Below the pieces are notes generated by a model, which saw nothing but the letters and a program-made list of their open reading frames with translations, was not told the DNA's origin and ran no database searches. 64,000 nt of DNA from CAWANP01 sp963783445 (GTDB lineage Bacteria > Chloroflexota > Anaerolineae > JAAYZQ01), in assembly GCA_963783445.1 (NCBI GenBank), contig CAWANP010000020.1:620001-684000 (forward strand), in the 5' to 3' direction. The first letter of the stretch is position 1. Each line of letters opens with the position of its first letter. Made by a program: the position numbers and the translations under genes. Shown piece by piece: positions 35,639-45,279 of this stretch.

Positions 35639-37573
35639 ATGGTCCCCATTCTGGAGGCACGCAACGTAACCAAGCGCTTCCCTGGGGTGTTGGCCAACGA
35701 CCGCGTCAGTTTCTCGCTGAAGCAGGGGAGATCCTGGCCTTCTTGGGCGAGAACGGCGCTGGCAAAAGCACCTTGATGAACATCCTCTACGGTCTCTATA
35801 CCCAGGATGAGGGCGAGATCGAGATCCGGGGCGAACCAGTAGAGATCAAAGATCCCAACGATGCAATCGAGCTGGGCATTGGCATGGTCCACCAGCACTT
35901 TCAATTGGTCCCGGTCTTTACCGTGGCCGAGAACATTGTGATGGGCACCGAGCCGACACGGTTCTCCTTCTCCTGGAAGACGTTGGCGCTGGCGAGCGGG
36001 GTAGCGCCCTGCTCTTTTTTGTGGGCAGCATCTTTGCGTTCGACGGCGTTGGCCAGTGGCTCCTGGCCGCCCTGGCTGGAGCGGGCTGCGGTGGCAGCTC
36101 TCTATGGCCTTGCCTGTCCTGCTGGGCCACTCAGCCGGCTTCGGTTCCGCGTCTATTTTCCCATCGTCGCTGTGGCCAGCTTTGCACTCTTTGTTGGCCT
36201 GGCCTTCGCCTTGGACGGACGCCAGTGGATACCGGCGCTCGTCTTCCTGGCCATTCTGTTTGCCGCCGCTTCCTATCCACCGGTGCGCGAGATCACGACA
36301 GCTCTGGACAGGCGCGTGGCAGCGCGGCGCATTCGCGATCTGTCGGAGCAGTATGGTCTGGCCGTAGATCCTGACGCGCTGGTTGAGGACCTGCCGGTGG
36401 GTGTGCAGCAGCGGGTGGAGATCATCAAGACCCTGTACCGCGAGGCCGAGATCCTGATCCTCGACGAGCCAACAGCGGTGCTTACCCCTCAGGAGACCGA
36501 AGAGCTATTCGAGATCATGCAGGCCTGGTGGACCAGGGCAAGTCGATCATCTTTATCACCCACAAGCTCAAAGAGGTGCTGACCATCGCCGACCGCGTCA
36601 TCGTCCTGCGCAATGGCCGGGTGGTGGGCGAGACGACGCCAGCCGAATCCTCGGAAGAGGAACTGGCCGAGATGATGGTAGGGCGCGAGGTAACCTCTGA
36701 TCGTGGACAAGGGACCGGCCTCTCCCGAGGACGTGGTGCTGGAGGTGACCGGGCTGGCGGCGGATGACTCGCGGGCCAACAGGGTCCTGCGCGGCGTGGA
36801 CCTGTTTGTGAGGGCCGGCGAGGTGTTGGGGGTGGCTGGCGTGCAGGGCAATGGCCAGACAGAGCTGGTGGAGGTGCTGACGGGCCTCCGCCCGGCCATT
36901 GGCGGTACGGCCCGCATTACTGGGCCAGGACGTGACCAATGCCTCAGCCGCGCACCATCACCGAGCTGGGCGTGGCCCACATCCCCGAGGACCGCCAGCG
37001 AGACGGCTTGGTACTGCCTTTCCCATCTACGACAACCTGATCCTGAGTACCTACTACCAGCCGCCGTTTGCCGTGGGGCCTCAGATCCAGTTCGACACGG
37101 TCTACGACTATGCCGGCAGGGTGTCGAAGGAGTTCGACGTCCGGACGCCCAGCATCACTGTGCCGGCCCAGAATCTCTCGGGCGGCAACCAGCAAAAGGT
37201 GATCGTGGCCCGCGAGTTCTCCCGGCCCATCAAGCTGCTCATCGCCGCCCAGCCGACGCGGGGCCTGGACGTTGGCTCCATCGAGTACATCCATCGCCGG
37301 CTCATCGAAAAGCGGGACGAGGGGGTCGCCGTGCTGCTGGTCTCTGTCGAGCTGGACGAGATCATGGCCCTGTCGGACCGGATCGCGGTGATGTACGAGG
37401 GCGAGATCGTGGGTACCATGGATGCTGAAGAGGTCACCCGCGAGGAGCTGGGCCTGCTCATGGCTGGCGCCTCCCTCGACGGCGAACCGCAAAACGGGAC
37501 GAAAGGGGACATATCCGGCGGGCTCGCCGGGGCAAGACAAGACGCCGTGGAAGGAGGTAGCTCCCTTGACTGA
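35639..37573 (+). CDS. Double-NBD ABC ATPase of a BMP/nucleoside importer with membrane insertion in NBD1
   Basis: ATG 35639 with AAGGGAG upstream. NBD1: Walker A GENGAGKSTLMNIL, Q-loop GMVHQHFQLVPVFTVAENIV, then, after MGTEPTRF, about 110 residues not found in standard relatives. They include four hydrophobic stretches (around SALLFFVGSIFAF, WLLAALAGA, FPIVAVASFALFVGLAFAL and WIPALVFLAILFAAASY). Normal sequence resumes at RRIRDLSEQYGLAVDPDALV, signature LPVGVQQRVEI, Walker B ILILDEPTAVLTPQE. NBD2: degenerate Walker A GVQGNGQTEL, signature LSGGNQQKVIVAREF. About seven single-base breaks (near 35727, 36000, 36090, 36530, 36700, 36925 and 37015) interrupt the frame. The family drives nucleoside or sugar uptake. 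Overlaps the first permease by 8 bases. Confidence 0.8.
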
Positions 37574-39033
37574 ACAACAAACTCCTCCTCGGTGGGGAAG
37601 CGACCCACCGGTCGAATCTGGAACGCGGCGAGGGCTTGCTGGCTTACCTCTATGGGTGCGGCTGGCGATTGTGGCGCTGCTGGCGACCGTCGCTATTCTC
37701 CTGAGAAAGTGGCTGATCTTGCTCTTATTACTCGCCCTGGGACTGTGGCCCATCACCTTGTTGATCGGCCTGATCCTGCTGGCCATCATATCGATCTGGC
37801 ATGGCGGCTGGCCCTGGATGAAGCAGTGGCTGGCTACACGGCTGAGGGGTCTGGTCGTTCCGGCGCTATCGGTGTTCACGGCCTTGCTCATTGGTGGGAT
37901 CATTCTCATCCTCACCGACCAGGAAGTATACCAGACCATGCAGGCCGAAGGACTCCTGACGGCCATCCAGGTAGGATTGAGCAACTGGCGGAGGCTTACA
38001 AGGCCCTGTACGAGGGCGCACTGGGCAACCCCCGCAGATCCTTGAGGCCCTGGGTGAGACCTTGAGCGGAGAAGGGCTCAAGCCTCTCCTGCGTGCCCTA
38101 CGCGGGCCCAGCGACAGCCTGGTCCAATCGGTGCCCTATATCTTTGCCGGCCTGGCTGTGGCCCTGGGCTTTCGCGCCGGACTCTTTAACATCGGCGCTG
38201 AGGGGCAGATTGGTATCGGCTGGATGGTTGCTGTCTTTGTCGGTTATTCTCTCACCGGTCTTCCGGCGGGACTCCACCTGCCTCTGGCAATCATCATTGG
38301 TGCTGCCGCAGCAGGACTATGGGGCTCCATCGCCGGCTTCCTGAAGGCACGAACTGGGGCTCACGAGGTAATTACCACTATCATGCTCAACTATGTGGTG
38401 TACCGGCTTAGCGAGTGGCTGCTGTGCGGACCTTTGGAGAATACCCAGGGTACTTGCCGGACCAAAGAGATCCTATCCAGCGCCTACCTGCCCCGCTTTC
38501 TGGACCATCCGGTTACGGTCCACTGGGGTTTTGTCCTGGCCCTCCTGGTAGCGGCGCTCACCGGCTGGTTCCTCTTTCGAACGGCGTGGGGCTTTGGCTT
38601 GCGGACCGTGGGCGCCAATCCCGATGCGGCCCGCTACGCGGGCATGAAGGTGGGCCGGACCTTTGTCATTGCCATGTTCCTGAGCGGCTGTCTGGCCGGT
38701 CTGGCCGGCGTGGTCCAGGGTCTGGGCATTACCCACAACATTGCCCTCGGCTTCCAGGCAGGCTATGGTTTTGATGCCATCGCCCTGGCACTCTTGGGCA
38801 AGAGCCATCCCGCAGGCGTCGTTGGCGCCAGCTTGCTCTTTGGCATGCTGCGCTCTGGGGCGGCCCGCATGCAGTCTGTCGCCGGGGTTCCGACGGAGAT
38901 CGTACAGATTATCCAGGCCCTGGTCATCATCTTTATCGCCGCGCCAGAGATCATCCGCATGCTCTACCGTCTCCGCAAGCCCAGGGAGGAAGAGGTAGAG
39001 GAACCGGTCTTCTCGCGTGGATGGGGAGCGTAG
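37566..39033 (+). CDS. BMP/nucleoside ABC permease 1 with extra N-terminal helices
   Basis: About 488 residues from TTG 37566, which has GAAGGAGG upstream and overlaps the ATPase stop. After a polar start come two to three hydrophobic helices (LAIVALLATVAILL, LILLLLLALGLWPITLLIGLILLAI) that standard YufP/NupP-type permeases lack. The normal first helix then follows (VVPALSVFTALLIGGIILIL). Two base errors near 37985 and 38040 break the frame in the periplasmic loop. From 38062 the core is intact: AVALGFRAGLFNIGAEGQIGIG, HEVITTIMLNYV, GANPDAARYAGMKV and the LGKSHPAGVVGASLLFG coupling region. It forms the channel with the next gene product. Confidence 0.85.
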
Positions 39034-39045
39034 GGGAGGGCAGCC

Positions 39046-40320
39046 ATGACAGTTCAAGCACAAACCATCGATGCACCCAAAACGCTTGGCATGAGTCGAC
39101 GCGACCTGATGGGCATTCTGCTGCTCGTGGCTCTGGGCGCGTTCTTTCTCTTTCTCGGAGGTTACAGCGCCCAGGCGGGTGATCAATCGGTCTTTACCGA
39201 CGAGGTGCTGGGCACACTCTTGTCCCTGCCATCCCAGGCCACGCTGTACATGATCGGCGCCTTTTGTTTCTTTGTGGCCGGGATGCGGCTCTTTCGCAGC
39301 CTGGCTTCTCTGTGGGCCGTGGCTGGCTGGTTGGTGGCCCTTGTGGCAGCTTTTGGCTTCCTGGTATGGGTCACCAGCGGCACAAGCATGAACCTGCCAG
39401 GCATGCTCCAGGCTACCCTGACAGCGGCAACGCCATTGACCCTGGGCGCCATGGCCGGCATTTTTTGCGAGCGTTCGGGTATCATCAATATTGCCATCGA
39501 AGGCATGATGCTCGCCGGCGCTTTTGCCGCTGTGGCTTTTGCCAGCATCTTTGATAGCCTGTGGATGGGCCTGCTGGCCGCCAGCCTGATCGGCGGGCTT
39601 ATGGCCGCGCTCCACGCTGTGCTGTCGATCCGGTTCAAGGTGGACCAGATCATCTCTGGCACGGTGATCAACATCCTGGCTGCTGGAGGCACGCGATTCC
39701 TGAACCTCCGCATCCTGGAGCCGGCCGGATTGAGTAACCCTGGCTCCTTCAACCTGATTGCCATCCCCGTACTGTCAGATATACCGATCATTGGGCCGAT
39801 CCTGTTCGTCAACCAGCCCACGGTCTATATCATGCTTATCCTGCTGGTGGCGGTCAATTATCTCATCTTTTTCACCCCCTGGGGCTTGCGCATGCGAGCC
39901 TGTGGCGAGCATCCCAGCTCAGCCGACACGGTGGGCGTCCACGTCAATCGCATGCGCTATATCAGCGTCATAATCGGCGGGCTGATCGCCGGAATCGGCG
40001 GGGCCTACTTTTCGCTGGGCGTGGTGGGGACCTTTGAGGACGGTATGACCCGCGGACAGGGCTTTGTGGCTCTGGCGGCCATGATCTTTGGCAACTGGAA
40101 CCCATTTGGCGCTTTCCTGGCCGCCCTGCTCTTTGGATTTGCCAACGCGATGCAGGTCAAGATGCAGATCATCAAGCCCCTGCTGCCCTTTATCAACGAA
40201 TCGATCCCGCCCGAGTTCCTGCAGATGGCGCCCTACATCCTGACCATCATCGTTGTCGCAGGAGTTGTAGGTCGCTCTAGAGCACCAGCGGCCGAGGGAA
40301 AACCGTACGAGAAACAGTGA
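39046..40320 (+). CDS. BMP/nucleoside ABC permease 2 with extra N-terminal helices
   Basis: 424 residues, ATG 39046, 12 bases after permease 1. The conserved YufQ/NupQ-type core starts at about residue 118 (LPGMLQATLTAATPLTLGAMAGIFCERSG split over the first core helix) and runs with GIINIAIEGMMLAGAF, VDQIISGTVINILAAGGTRF, GEHPSSADTVGVHVNRM and GQGFVALAAMIFGNWNPFGAF. Ahead of it are about 115 extra residues with three hydrophobic stretches (GILLLVALGAFFLFLGG, LYMIGAFCFFVAGM, LWAVAGWLVALVAAFGFLVW). Standard members are about 300 residues. Frame intact. Its stop overlaps the next start as GTGA. Confidence 0.9.
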   Translation: MTVQAQTIDAPKTLGMSRRDLMGILLLVALGAFFLFLGGYSAQAGDQSVFTDEVLGTLLSLPSQATLYMIGAFCFFVAGMRLFRSLASLWAVAGWLVALVAAFGFLVWVTSGTSMNLPGMLQATLTAATPLTLGAMAGIFCERSGIINIAIEGMMLAGAFAAVAFASIFDSLWMGLLAASLIGGLMAALHAVLSIRFKVDQIISGTVINILAAGGTRFLNLRILEPAGLSNPGSFNLIAIPVLSDIPIIGPILFVNQPTVYIMLILLVAVNYLIFFTPWGLRMRACGEHPSSADTVGVHVNRMRYISVIIGGLIAGIGGAYFSLGVVGTFEDGMTRGQGFVALAAMIFGNWNPFGAFLAALLFGFANAMQVKMQIIKPLLPFINESIPPEFLQMAPYILTIIVVAGVVGRSRAPAAEGKPYEKQ

Positions 40321-41486
40321 TTCAGGTTAAGCGGGGGTTGAGCGAGGAAATCTTGAAAAAGTCCAAGGACTTGAGAATCTATCTGGAGGAGTGTTACGGG
40401 CGGCCCGAGGGCTCGGACGTGAGCCCTTGGCAGCGCGTGGAAACGGCCCTGGCCCATCGCCAGCCGGACCGGGTTCCCTTTGATTTCTGGGCGGTGCCAG
40501 AGGTCTGGGACAAACTACGTACAGGCTTGGGTGCTGACGATGAGGAGATCCTGCGCTTGTTGGGGATCGACTGCCGCATGGTCACGACGCGCTATGTGGG
40601 CGCCAAGGCTCGCGACCTGCCCGACGGTACCTATATCGACGCCTGGGGCACCCACCGCCGCTCAGTGACCAACGAGTTTGGTACCTATGACGAGTACGCG
40701 GGCCATCCTCTGGCCGAGGCCGAGACCGTTGGCGACGTGCTGGACTGGGACTGGGCCAGTCCCGATGACTGGGATGTTTCAGGGGTACGGGAGCAGTGCG
40801 AGCAGTTGAACGGCGACCTGCGCCACCACCTGCGCTACGAGGTGGGCGGCATCTTTGAGTGGTCGTGGGCGCTGCGCGGTTTTGAGCGCTTTCTCCTGGA
40901 CCTGGTGGACAAGCCCGAAGTGGCCTGCGCCATCATGGACCGATTTACCGACGTTTATATCGAAAACACTGTGCGCGTCATCGAGGCCGCGGGCGGACTG
41001 CTGGACATGGTCTATACCTACGATGACGTGGGTATCCAGAACGGCCCCCTCATGTCAATGCGGATGTGGCGCAAGTACATCCTGCCCCGCCACCAGCGCC
41101 TGAATGCGGCCATCCGGGCGGCCAGGTACCCGGTCAAGATCATGTACCATTCCTGCGGGGCAATCTACCCATTCATCGCCGCCTTTGTAGACGAGATGGG
41201 CATCGATGTTTTGAACCCACTCCAGCCCCGGGCTGCGGGTATGGACATGGTCCGCATCAAGGCCGAGTTTGGTGACAGGCTGGCCTTCCATGGCGCCATC
41301 GATATCCAGCATACCTTGCCCCACGGCACACCGGATGAAGTAGAGGCCGAGGTGCGGGATCGATGCCAGGTGCTGGGTGTGGGAGGGGGGTACATCTGTA
41401 CCTCGGCCCACTATCTCCAGGCCGACACGCCGCTGGAGAACATCGTGGCCATGTACACAGCGCCCCGGGAGTTGGATCCGGCATAA
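40317..41486 (+). CDS. Uroporphyrinogen decarboxylase (URO-D) superfamily protein
   Basis: 389 residues from GTG 40317, overlapping the permease stop by four bases, so it is translated with the transporter. The URO-D fold is visible: WQRVETALAHRQPDRVPFDFW at the start, GLLDMVYTYDDVGIQNGPL, KIMYHSCGAIYPFI, FHGAIDIQHTLPHGTP and GGGYICTSAHYLQADTPLENI. The HSCG motif and the length match the MtaA/methyltransferase-like branch more than true HemE, which lacks that Cys site. True HemE function is therefore unlikely. Relatives move methyl groups from corrinoid proteins or act on unknown substrates. Co-translation with a nucleoside-type importer hints that it acts on the imported compound. Confidence 0.85.
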   Translation: MIQVKRGLSEEILKKSKDLRIYLEECYGRPEGSDVSPWQRVETALAHRQPDRVPFDFWAVPEVWDKLRTGLGADDEEILRLLGIDCRMVTTRYVGAKARDLPDGTYIDAWGTHRRSVTNEFGTYDEYAGHPLAEAETVGDVLDWDWASPDDWDVSGVREQCEQLNGDLRHHLRYEVGGIFEWSWALRGFERFLLDLVDKPEVACAIMDRFTDVYIENTVRVIEAAGGLLDMVYTYDDVGIQNGPLMSMRMWRKYILPRHQRLNAAIRAARYPVKIMYHSCGAIYPFIAAFVDEMGIDVLNPLQPRAAGMDMVRIKAEFGDRLAFHGAIDIQHTLPHGTPDEVEAEVRDRCQVLGVGGGYICTSAHYLQADTPLENIVAMYTAPRELDPA

Positions 41487-41516
41487 GATCTAGGGCTGCC
41501 AACTGAATGTTAGACA

Positions 41517-41556
41517 AAAGAACGGCGCCTGGCTCGCACTGGCGCCGTCTTCCTTT
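41517..41556. terminator. Bidirectional terminator
   Basis: Stem ACGGCGCC / GGCGCCGT (41522-41529 and 41541-41548) with an 11-base loop, AAAAGA on the left and TCTTCCTTT on the right. It ends both the transporter operon (+) and the M23 peptidase gene (-). Confidence 0.8.
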
Positions 41557-41583
41557 GATATCTGTTTTGGCACGGGAAGTAGG

Positions 41584-42726
41584 TCACTCTGCCGCTGAGA
41601 TCAGGACAAAAGCAACTTCCCCAGCTGCTACGGTCACTGGTTGGACATAGGACTTTTCCCCGATCTGGGCTTTGACCAGGTAGTCGCCAGCAGGTACGTA
41701 GCCCAAGGCAAAGTTCTCGCCGATCTGATCGTCGACGCCAAGGGGAGTCCCCGGCGCCTTGGGATCCTGGTCGGCATAGGTCAAGGACTGCCGCCACCAC
41801 TTGCCAGGCTCGGCAGCGCGGAAGAAGGTCACGGGCGTTTCGGGGACCGGCTGTTCCTGCGCATCGACCACCAGACCGGCGATGATTCCCTGTCCGTCCT
41901 CGGGCTGCAGCCAAAGGACGGGATTGCGGCTGTCCGCATAGTCATTTTCGCCATACCGCACCTCCAGGTGGAGGTGGCTGCCGATAGCCACGCCGGTCAT
42001 GCCGACCAGGCCTACGATGTCGCCAGGCTCCAGATGATCGCCCGTTTGGACCAAGACTTCCGATTGGTGCCCGTAGACCAGATAAACAGGCTGATCTTGA
42101 TATGTCTGGTCCAGTTCCTGGATCACAAGGTTGCCATAGAAATCAGGTTTGACGCCAACGATGGTCTCCAGGTCGTTGCCAGCGACTATAACGCGCCCTG
42201 CCGCAGCGGCCAGTATCGGCGTACCGGCGGGGTTCATATAGTCCACGCCGTGGTGCCGGTAGTAGCGTCCTTCTATGGTGGCGCCGTAGGGAAAGTAGGT
42301 TCCGGGGTACTGGTCACCCGTACTATCCGGACCGATGGGAGATGATAGCCAGAGGTGAGAAGTGGCTGCCGCGACGGTTGGTGTGATTGCGGTTGGGGTC
42401 AGGGTCGGCGTTTCAGTAGAGGCCGGCGTGAGGGTTGCGGTGGCCGTAGGCTGTTGTGTCGGTATGGCCGTCGGCGCCGGTGTCATCGTAGGACGCTGCG
42501 TTGGTGTGGCCGTTGGCGCCGGACTTGGCGTTGGGCTTGGAGCCACAATGATGGTAGGGGCTGGCGTAAAGGTCGGTGTTCCCAACACCGGGTGGCTGGA
42601 GGAGATGGGGGCGCTGCCTAGGAATAGCATGGCGACGAGCCCCAAGATCAGGATCAGAGCACCCAAGCTCTCTAATGTCACCGCGCCATTCCCCTGCTGG
42701 CGGCCCGCACCTTGCCTCTCTGACAT
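41584..42726 (-). CDS. M23-family metallopeptidase, membrane-anchored
   Basis: 380 residues, ATG 42726. Short cytoplasmic N-terminus, one membrane helix at about 20-38 (LGALILILGLVAMLFLG), then a Thr/Pro-rich linker (about 45-120). The LytM/M23 domain (about 150-260) has HHGVDYMNPAGTPILAAAAG, with the HxxxD zinc ligands, and SHLHLEVRYG, with the HxH pair. A C-terminal beta-domain (about 280-380) looks like a carboxypeptidase-regulatory or Ig-like fold. The enzyme is expected to sit outside and cut glycine or peptide bridges in cell wall or act as a divisome activator. No wall-binding domain such as LysM is present in it, but the next gene encodes one. Confidence 0.9.
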   Translation of the reverse strand: MSERQGAGRQQGNGAVTLESLGALILILGLVAMLFLGSAPISSSHPVLGTPTFTPAPTIIVAPSPTPSPAPTATPTQRPTMTPAPTAIPTQQPTATATLTPASTETPTLTPTAITPTVAAATSHLWLSSPIGPDSTGDQYPGTYFPYGATIEGRYYRHHGVDYMNPAGTPILAAAAGRVIVAGNDLETIVGVKPDFYGNLVIQELDQTYQDQPVYLVYGHQSEVLVQTGDHLEPGDIVGLVGMTGVAIGSHLHLEVRYGENDYADSRNPVLWLQPEDGQGIIAGLVVDAQEQPVPETPVTFFRAAEPGKWWRQSLTYADQDPKAPGTPLGVDDQIGENFALGYVPAGDYLVKAQIGEKSYVQPVTVAAGEVAFVLISAAE

Positions 42727-42756
42727 AGTCTATCCAAGCCCCGTTTTCTCAGACAA

Positions 42757-42792
42757 AGGCCTATAGAGCCAGCCATTCGGCTCTATAGGCCT
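42757..42792. terminator. Hairpin terminator after the LysM protein gene
   Basis: Perfect 14-bp stem AGGCCTATAGAGCC and its complement, 8-base loop. On the minus strand it is followed by TTTGTCT, fitting the LysM gene that ends at 42825. Confidence 0.7.
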
Positions 42793-42824
42793 CGCTGCGA
42801 GACAGGATCAAATCCCAGCGGATG

Positions 42825-45086
42825 TTACGGCGCCCAGGAGATCCGTTCGGTTGTCCAGTCATACTCACCGCCGCCGTACCCGCCGCCCAGGTCAAAGAGC
42901 TTGCGTTGGTTGCTGCCATTGGCGTTCATCACCCAGATGGCCCACGCTCCGCCCCGGTTGGAGACGAATGCGATCGATTTACCATCGGGCGACCAGGTGG
43001 GCAGGCCGTCCTGGGCAGGATTCTGGGTCAGCCGCTTGGCCGCTGCGCCGCCGTTCATATCGAGGGTGTATACTTCCCAGTTCCCATCGCGATCAGACAT
43101 AAAGGCCACGCGGGTTCCAGTGCCCGAGGGCGCTGTGTCCCTCTCGTGGGAGGTCAGGCGGTGATAATCGCCGCCACCGGCCCCCACCCAATAAAGTCCA
43201 CAGTTGCCGCCTCCCCCGGTTGTGTCACAACCCTGGTAGACGATGCGCCCATCGGCCATCCAGAAGGGGAACTTGCCCTCGACTTGTAGATTTCCGAGGG
43301 GGATCCAGTTTTGCTGCACACCAAACATGTCGTGGACAACTCCCAGCCGGACCCTCCCATCTCCCCAGGAACTGGAAGAATAGGCAACAATGGCGCCATC
43401 AGGCGACCAGGTGGGATGACTGTCCTCTGCATAGTTGCTGACTCCGGTCTTTTCGCCTCCCGAAGGATTCATCGTAACCAGGTGCTCGAGATTCGATGCC
43501 CCATCGCCGTTGACGGCCAGCAAGTTGCCGTCCTGGCGGAACTGAGGTTGGCGGAATCCTTCACCAAGCATGTTGCGACCGGTACCGTCAATGCGGCTGA
43601 CATTGAGTTCATACTTCTGATTGTACGGGTTCCATACAGTGAAGGCGATCTTTCCAGATAGATCCGCTGGCTTGGCTGTCGGTACAGAGGTTGGTTTGGG
43701 TGTGGGCGTGGGCCCGCTCTTGGTTGGTGTGGGTGATGGGCTGTTGGTTGGTGTGGGTGTAGATGTAGGCGTGCTCGCGGTAGTAGTTGGGCTGGTTGTG
43801 GCGGTGCCGGGAGCAGACGTGGAGGTCGCTTTGGTTGTAGCAGAGACACTGGGTGTCCGCACGATAATAGGCGTCCACGTCGGCGTGGGCTGATTGGATC
43901 CCGCTGCAGCCGTAGTGCCTGGGCCCGGGATCACCAGAACCTGGCCAGGACGAATCAAGGCCGCATTGGTGATACCATTGGCGTCGCTCAGGGCTGTCGC
44001 GCTCACGCCAAATCGCGTCGCGATCTCGGAAAGCGTATCCCCTACTTTTACTGTGTAGGTCTGGGCGCTAGGGGACGCTGAGGTGCCAGCCGCAGGAATT
44101 ACGAGGACCTGCCCCGGACGGATCAGTGCCGCATTGGTGATGCCATTGGCCTTGGCCAGCGCTGAAGCGCTCACCCCAAACCGTGCCGCAATCTCGGAGA
44201 GGGTATCCCCTACCTTGATGGTATAGGTTTGGGCGCTTGGCGTCGTAGGAGTCGCCAGCGCAGATGCCGCCGTCGTTGCAGAAGACGTGGGCGCCTTGCT
44301 GAGGGTCGTTGGGGACGAAACAGCGGGCTGGGAAGTAGGCGTTGACGGTGGGCGTGTCCAGGTTGCTGTGGGGACCGCGGTATTGGTGGGGACGGAGGTG
44401 TCGGTGGGGATGGGTGTCGCACTTGTAATGGGTGTGATCGATGGAGTCGGAGTGCGGCTGGGGGTAGGTGTGAAGGTGGGTGTATAAGTGGGCGTCGCCG
44501 GGCGCGGGGTATAGGTTTCTACCATGCTCACAACTGGGACCTCTGTGGGCACGAGTTCGGTATCGCCCAGATTGCGAAGGAAAAATACCCAACTGGCGAT
44601 ACCCCCGCCGATGAGGCAGCTAAAGAAAAGGAGGCCTACGAGCGCGATGGTCAGCAACCGGGAAGCAAGGGGTTGGGGACCCCTTGGCTCTGGCGGTGGA
44701 GACTCGGGTACTGCAGCTGGGACTGCGGCCACCTTCGGTGGCTCATCCTCTTTTTCCACAGTCTGGATTTCCGCCTCTGCCCTGGCTGTTTCTTCGGCTC
44801 TGAGGCTGGGTTCAGCCTGGGCCTGGACATCAGTCTCGGGCTCGGTTTCTAGGCTGGCCTCAACCTCGACAACGACTTGCTCCTCGGGGGGCTCGGAGAA
44901 TATCCACTGCTGGCCGTCGTACAAAAGCCAGCGACCGCTCCGACCACTGAGCATCCAACGACGGCCAGTGTCGTCTACCACCCGCAACTCTGCGATCTGT
45001 GATAGGAAGTCTTCTTCGGAGAGTTCGCCCTGAACGAGTTTCTTCTCCAGTTGGTGGTACTTTTGTTCTGCCTCAGCAAAACGCAT
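42825..45086 (-). CDS. Membrane-anchored surface protein: two LysM domains and a TolB-like beta-propeller
   Basis: 753 residues, ATG 45086. An N-terminal cytoplasmic part (1-140) starts with a helical SHOCT-like stretch (EQKYHQLEKKLVQGELSEEDFL) and a WLLYDGQQWIF segment. One membrane helix at about 147-172. Outside: a long Thr/Pro/Ser linker, LysM 1 (about 284-330) and LysM 2 (about 340-386), which are nearly identical (YTxKVGDTLSEIAxRFGVSA), another Thr/Pro linker, and a WD40-like/PD40 propeller (about 480-753: HPTWSPDGAIVAYSSSS, LPTWSPDGKSIAFVSNRGG). LysM binds peptidoglycan or chitin. The propeller may bind protein or polysaccharide. Own promoter at 45196-45224. Confidence 0.9.
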   Translation of the reverse strand: MRFAEAEQKYHQLEKKLVQGELSEEDFLSQIAELRVVDDTGRRWMLSGRSGRWLLYDGQQWIFSEPPEEQVVVEVEASLETEPETDVQAQAEPSLRAEETARAEAEIQTVEKEDEPPKVAAVPAAVPESPPPEPRGPQPLASRLLTIALVGLLFFSCLIGGGIASWVFFLRNLGDTELVPTEVPVVSMVETYTPRPATPTYTPTFTPTPSRTPTPSITPITSATPIPTDTSVPTNTAVPTATWTRPPSTPTSQPAVSSPTTLSKAPTSSATTAASALATPTTPSAQTYTIKVGDTLSEIAARFGVSASALAKANGITNAALIRPGQVLVIPAAGTSASPSAQTYTVKVGDTLSEIATRFGVSATALSDANGITNAALIRPGQVLVIPGPGTTAAAGSNQPTPTWTPIIVRTPSVSATTKATSTSAPGTATTSPTTTASTPTSTPTPTNSPSPTPTKSGPTPTPKPTSVPTAKPADLSGKIAFTVWNPYNQKYELNVSRIDGTGRNMLGEGFRQPQFRQDGNLLAVNGDGASNLEHLVTMNPSGGEKTGVSNYAEDSHPTWSPDGAIVAYSSSSWGDGRVRLGVVHDMFGVQQNWIPLGNLQVEGKFPFWMADGRIVYQGCDTTGGGGNCGLYWVGAGGGDYHRLTSHERDTAPSGTGTRVAFMSDRDGNWEVYTLDMNGGAAAKRLTQNPAQDGLPTWSPDGKSIAFVSNRGGAWAIWVMNANGSNQRKLFDLGGGYGGGEYDWTTERISWAP

Positions 45087-45195
45087 GCACTATGACCTCA
45101 CATACCGTCATTGAGCGGGCACAAAAGTAGTACAACGCTCAGTTAGCCACCGTCCCCTTCCTGACGAGGAAAGGGCAGCAATCGCACGACGGCGG

Positions 45196-45224
45196 ATTAT
45201 AGCATAGAACCCACGGCCATCCAA
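45196..45224 (-). promoter_or_regulatory. Promoter of the LysM/propeller gene
   Basis: Minus strand TTGGAT (45224-45219), 17-base spacer, perfect TATAAT (45201-45196), about 110 bases before the start. Confidence 0.7.
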
Positions 45225-45279
45225 ACGCAAACAATGGGCAGTGCCCTAGCAGTTCGCCTGCCTGGCGTAGAGCTAAGGA

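Noticed and set aside
38473..39615. 380-residue minus-strand frame opposite the two permeases
   Set aside because: It is rich in Gln, His and Gly with no family features, and runs through two conserved membrane proteins.
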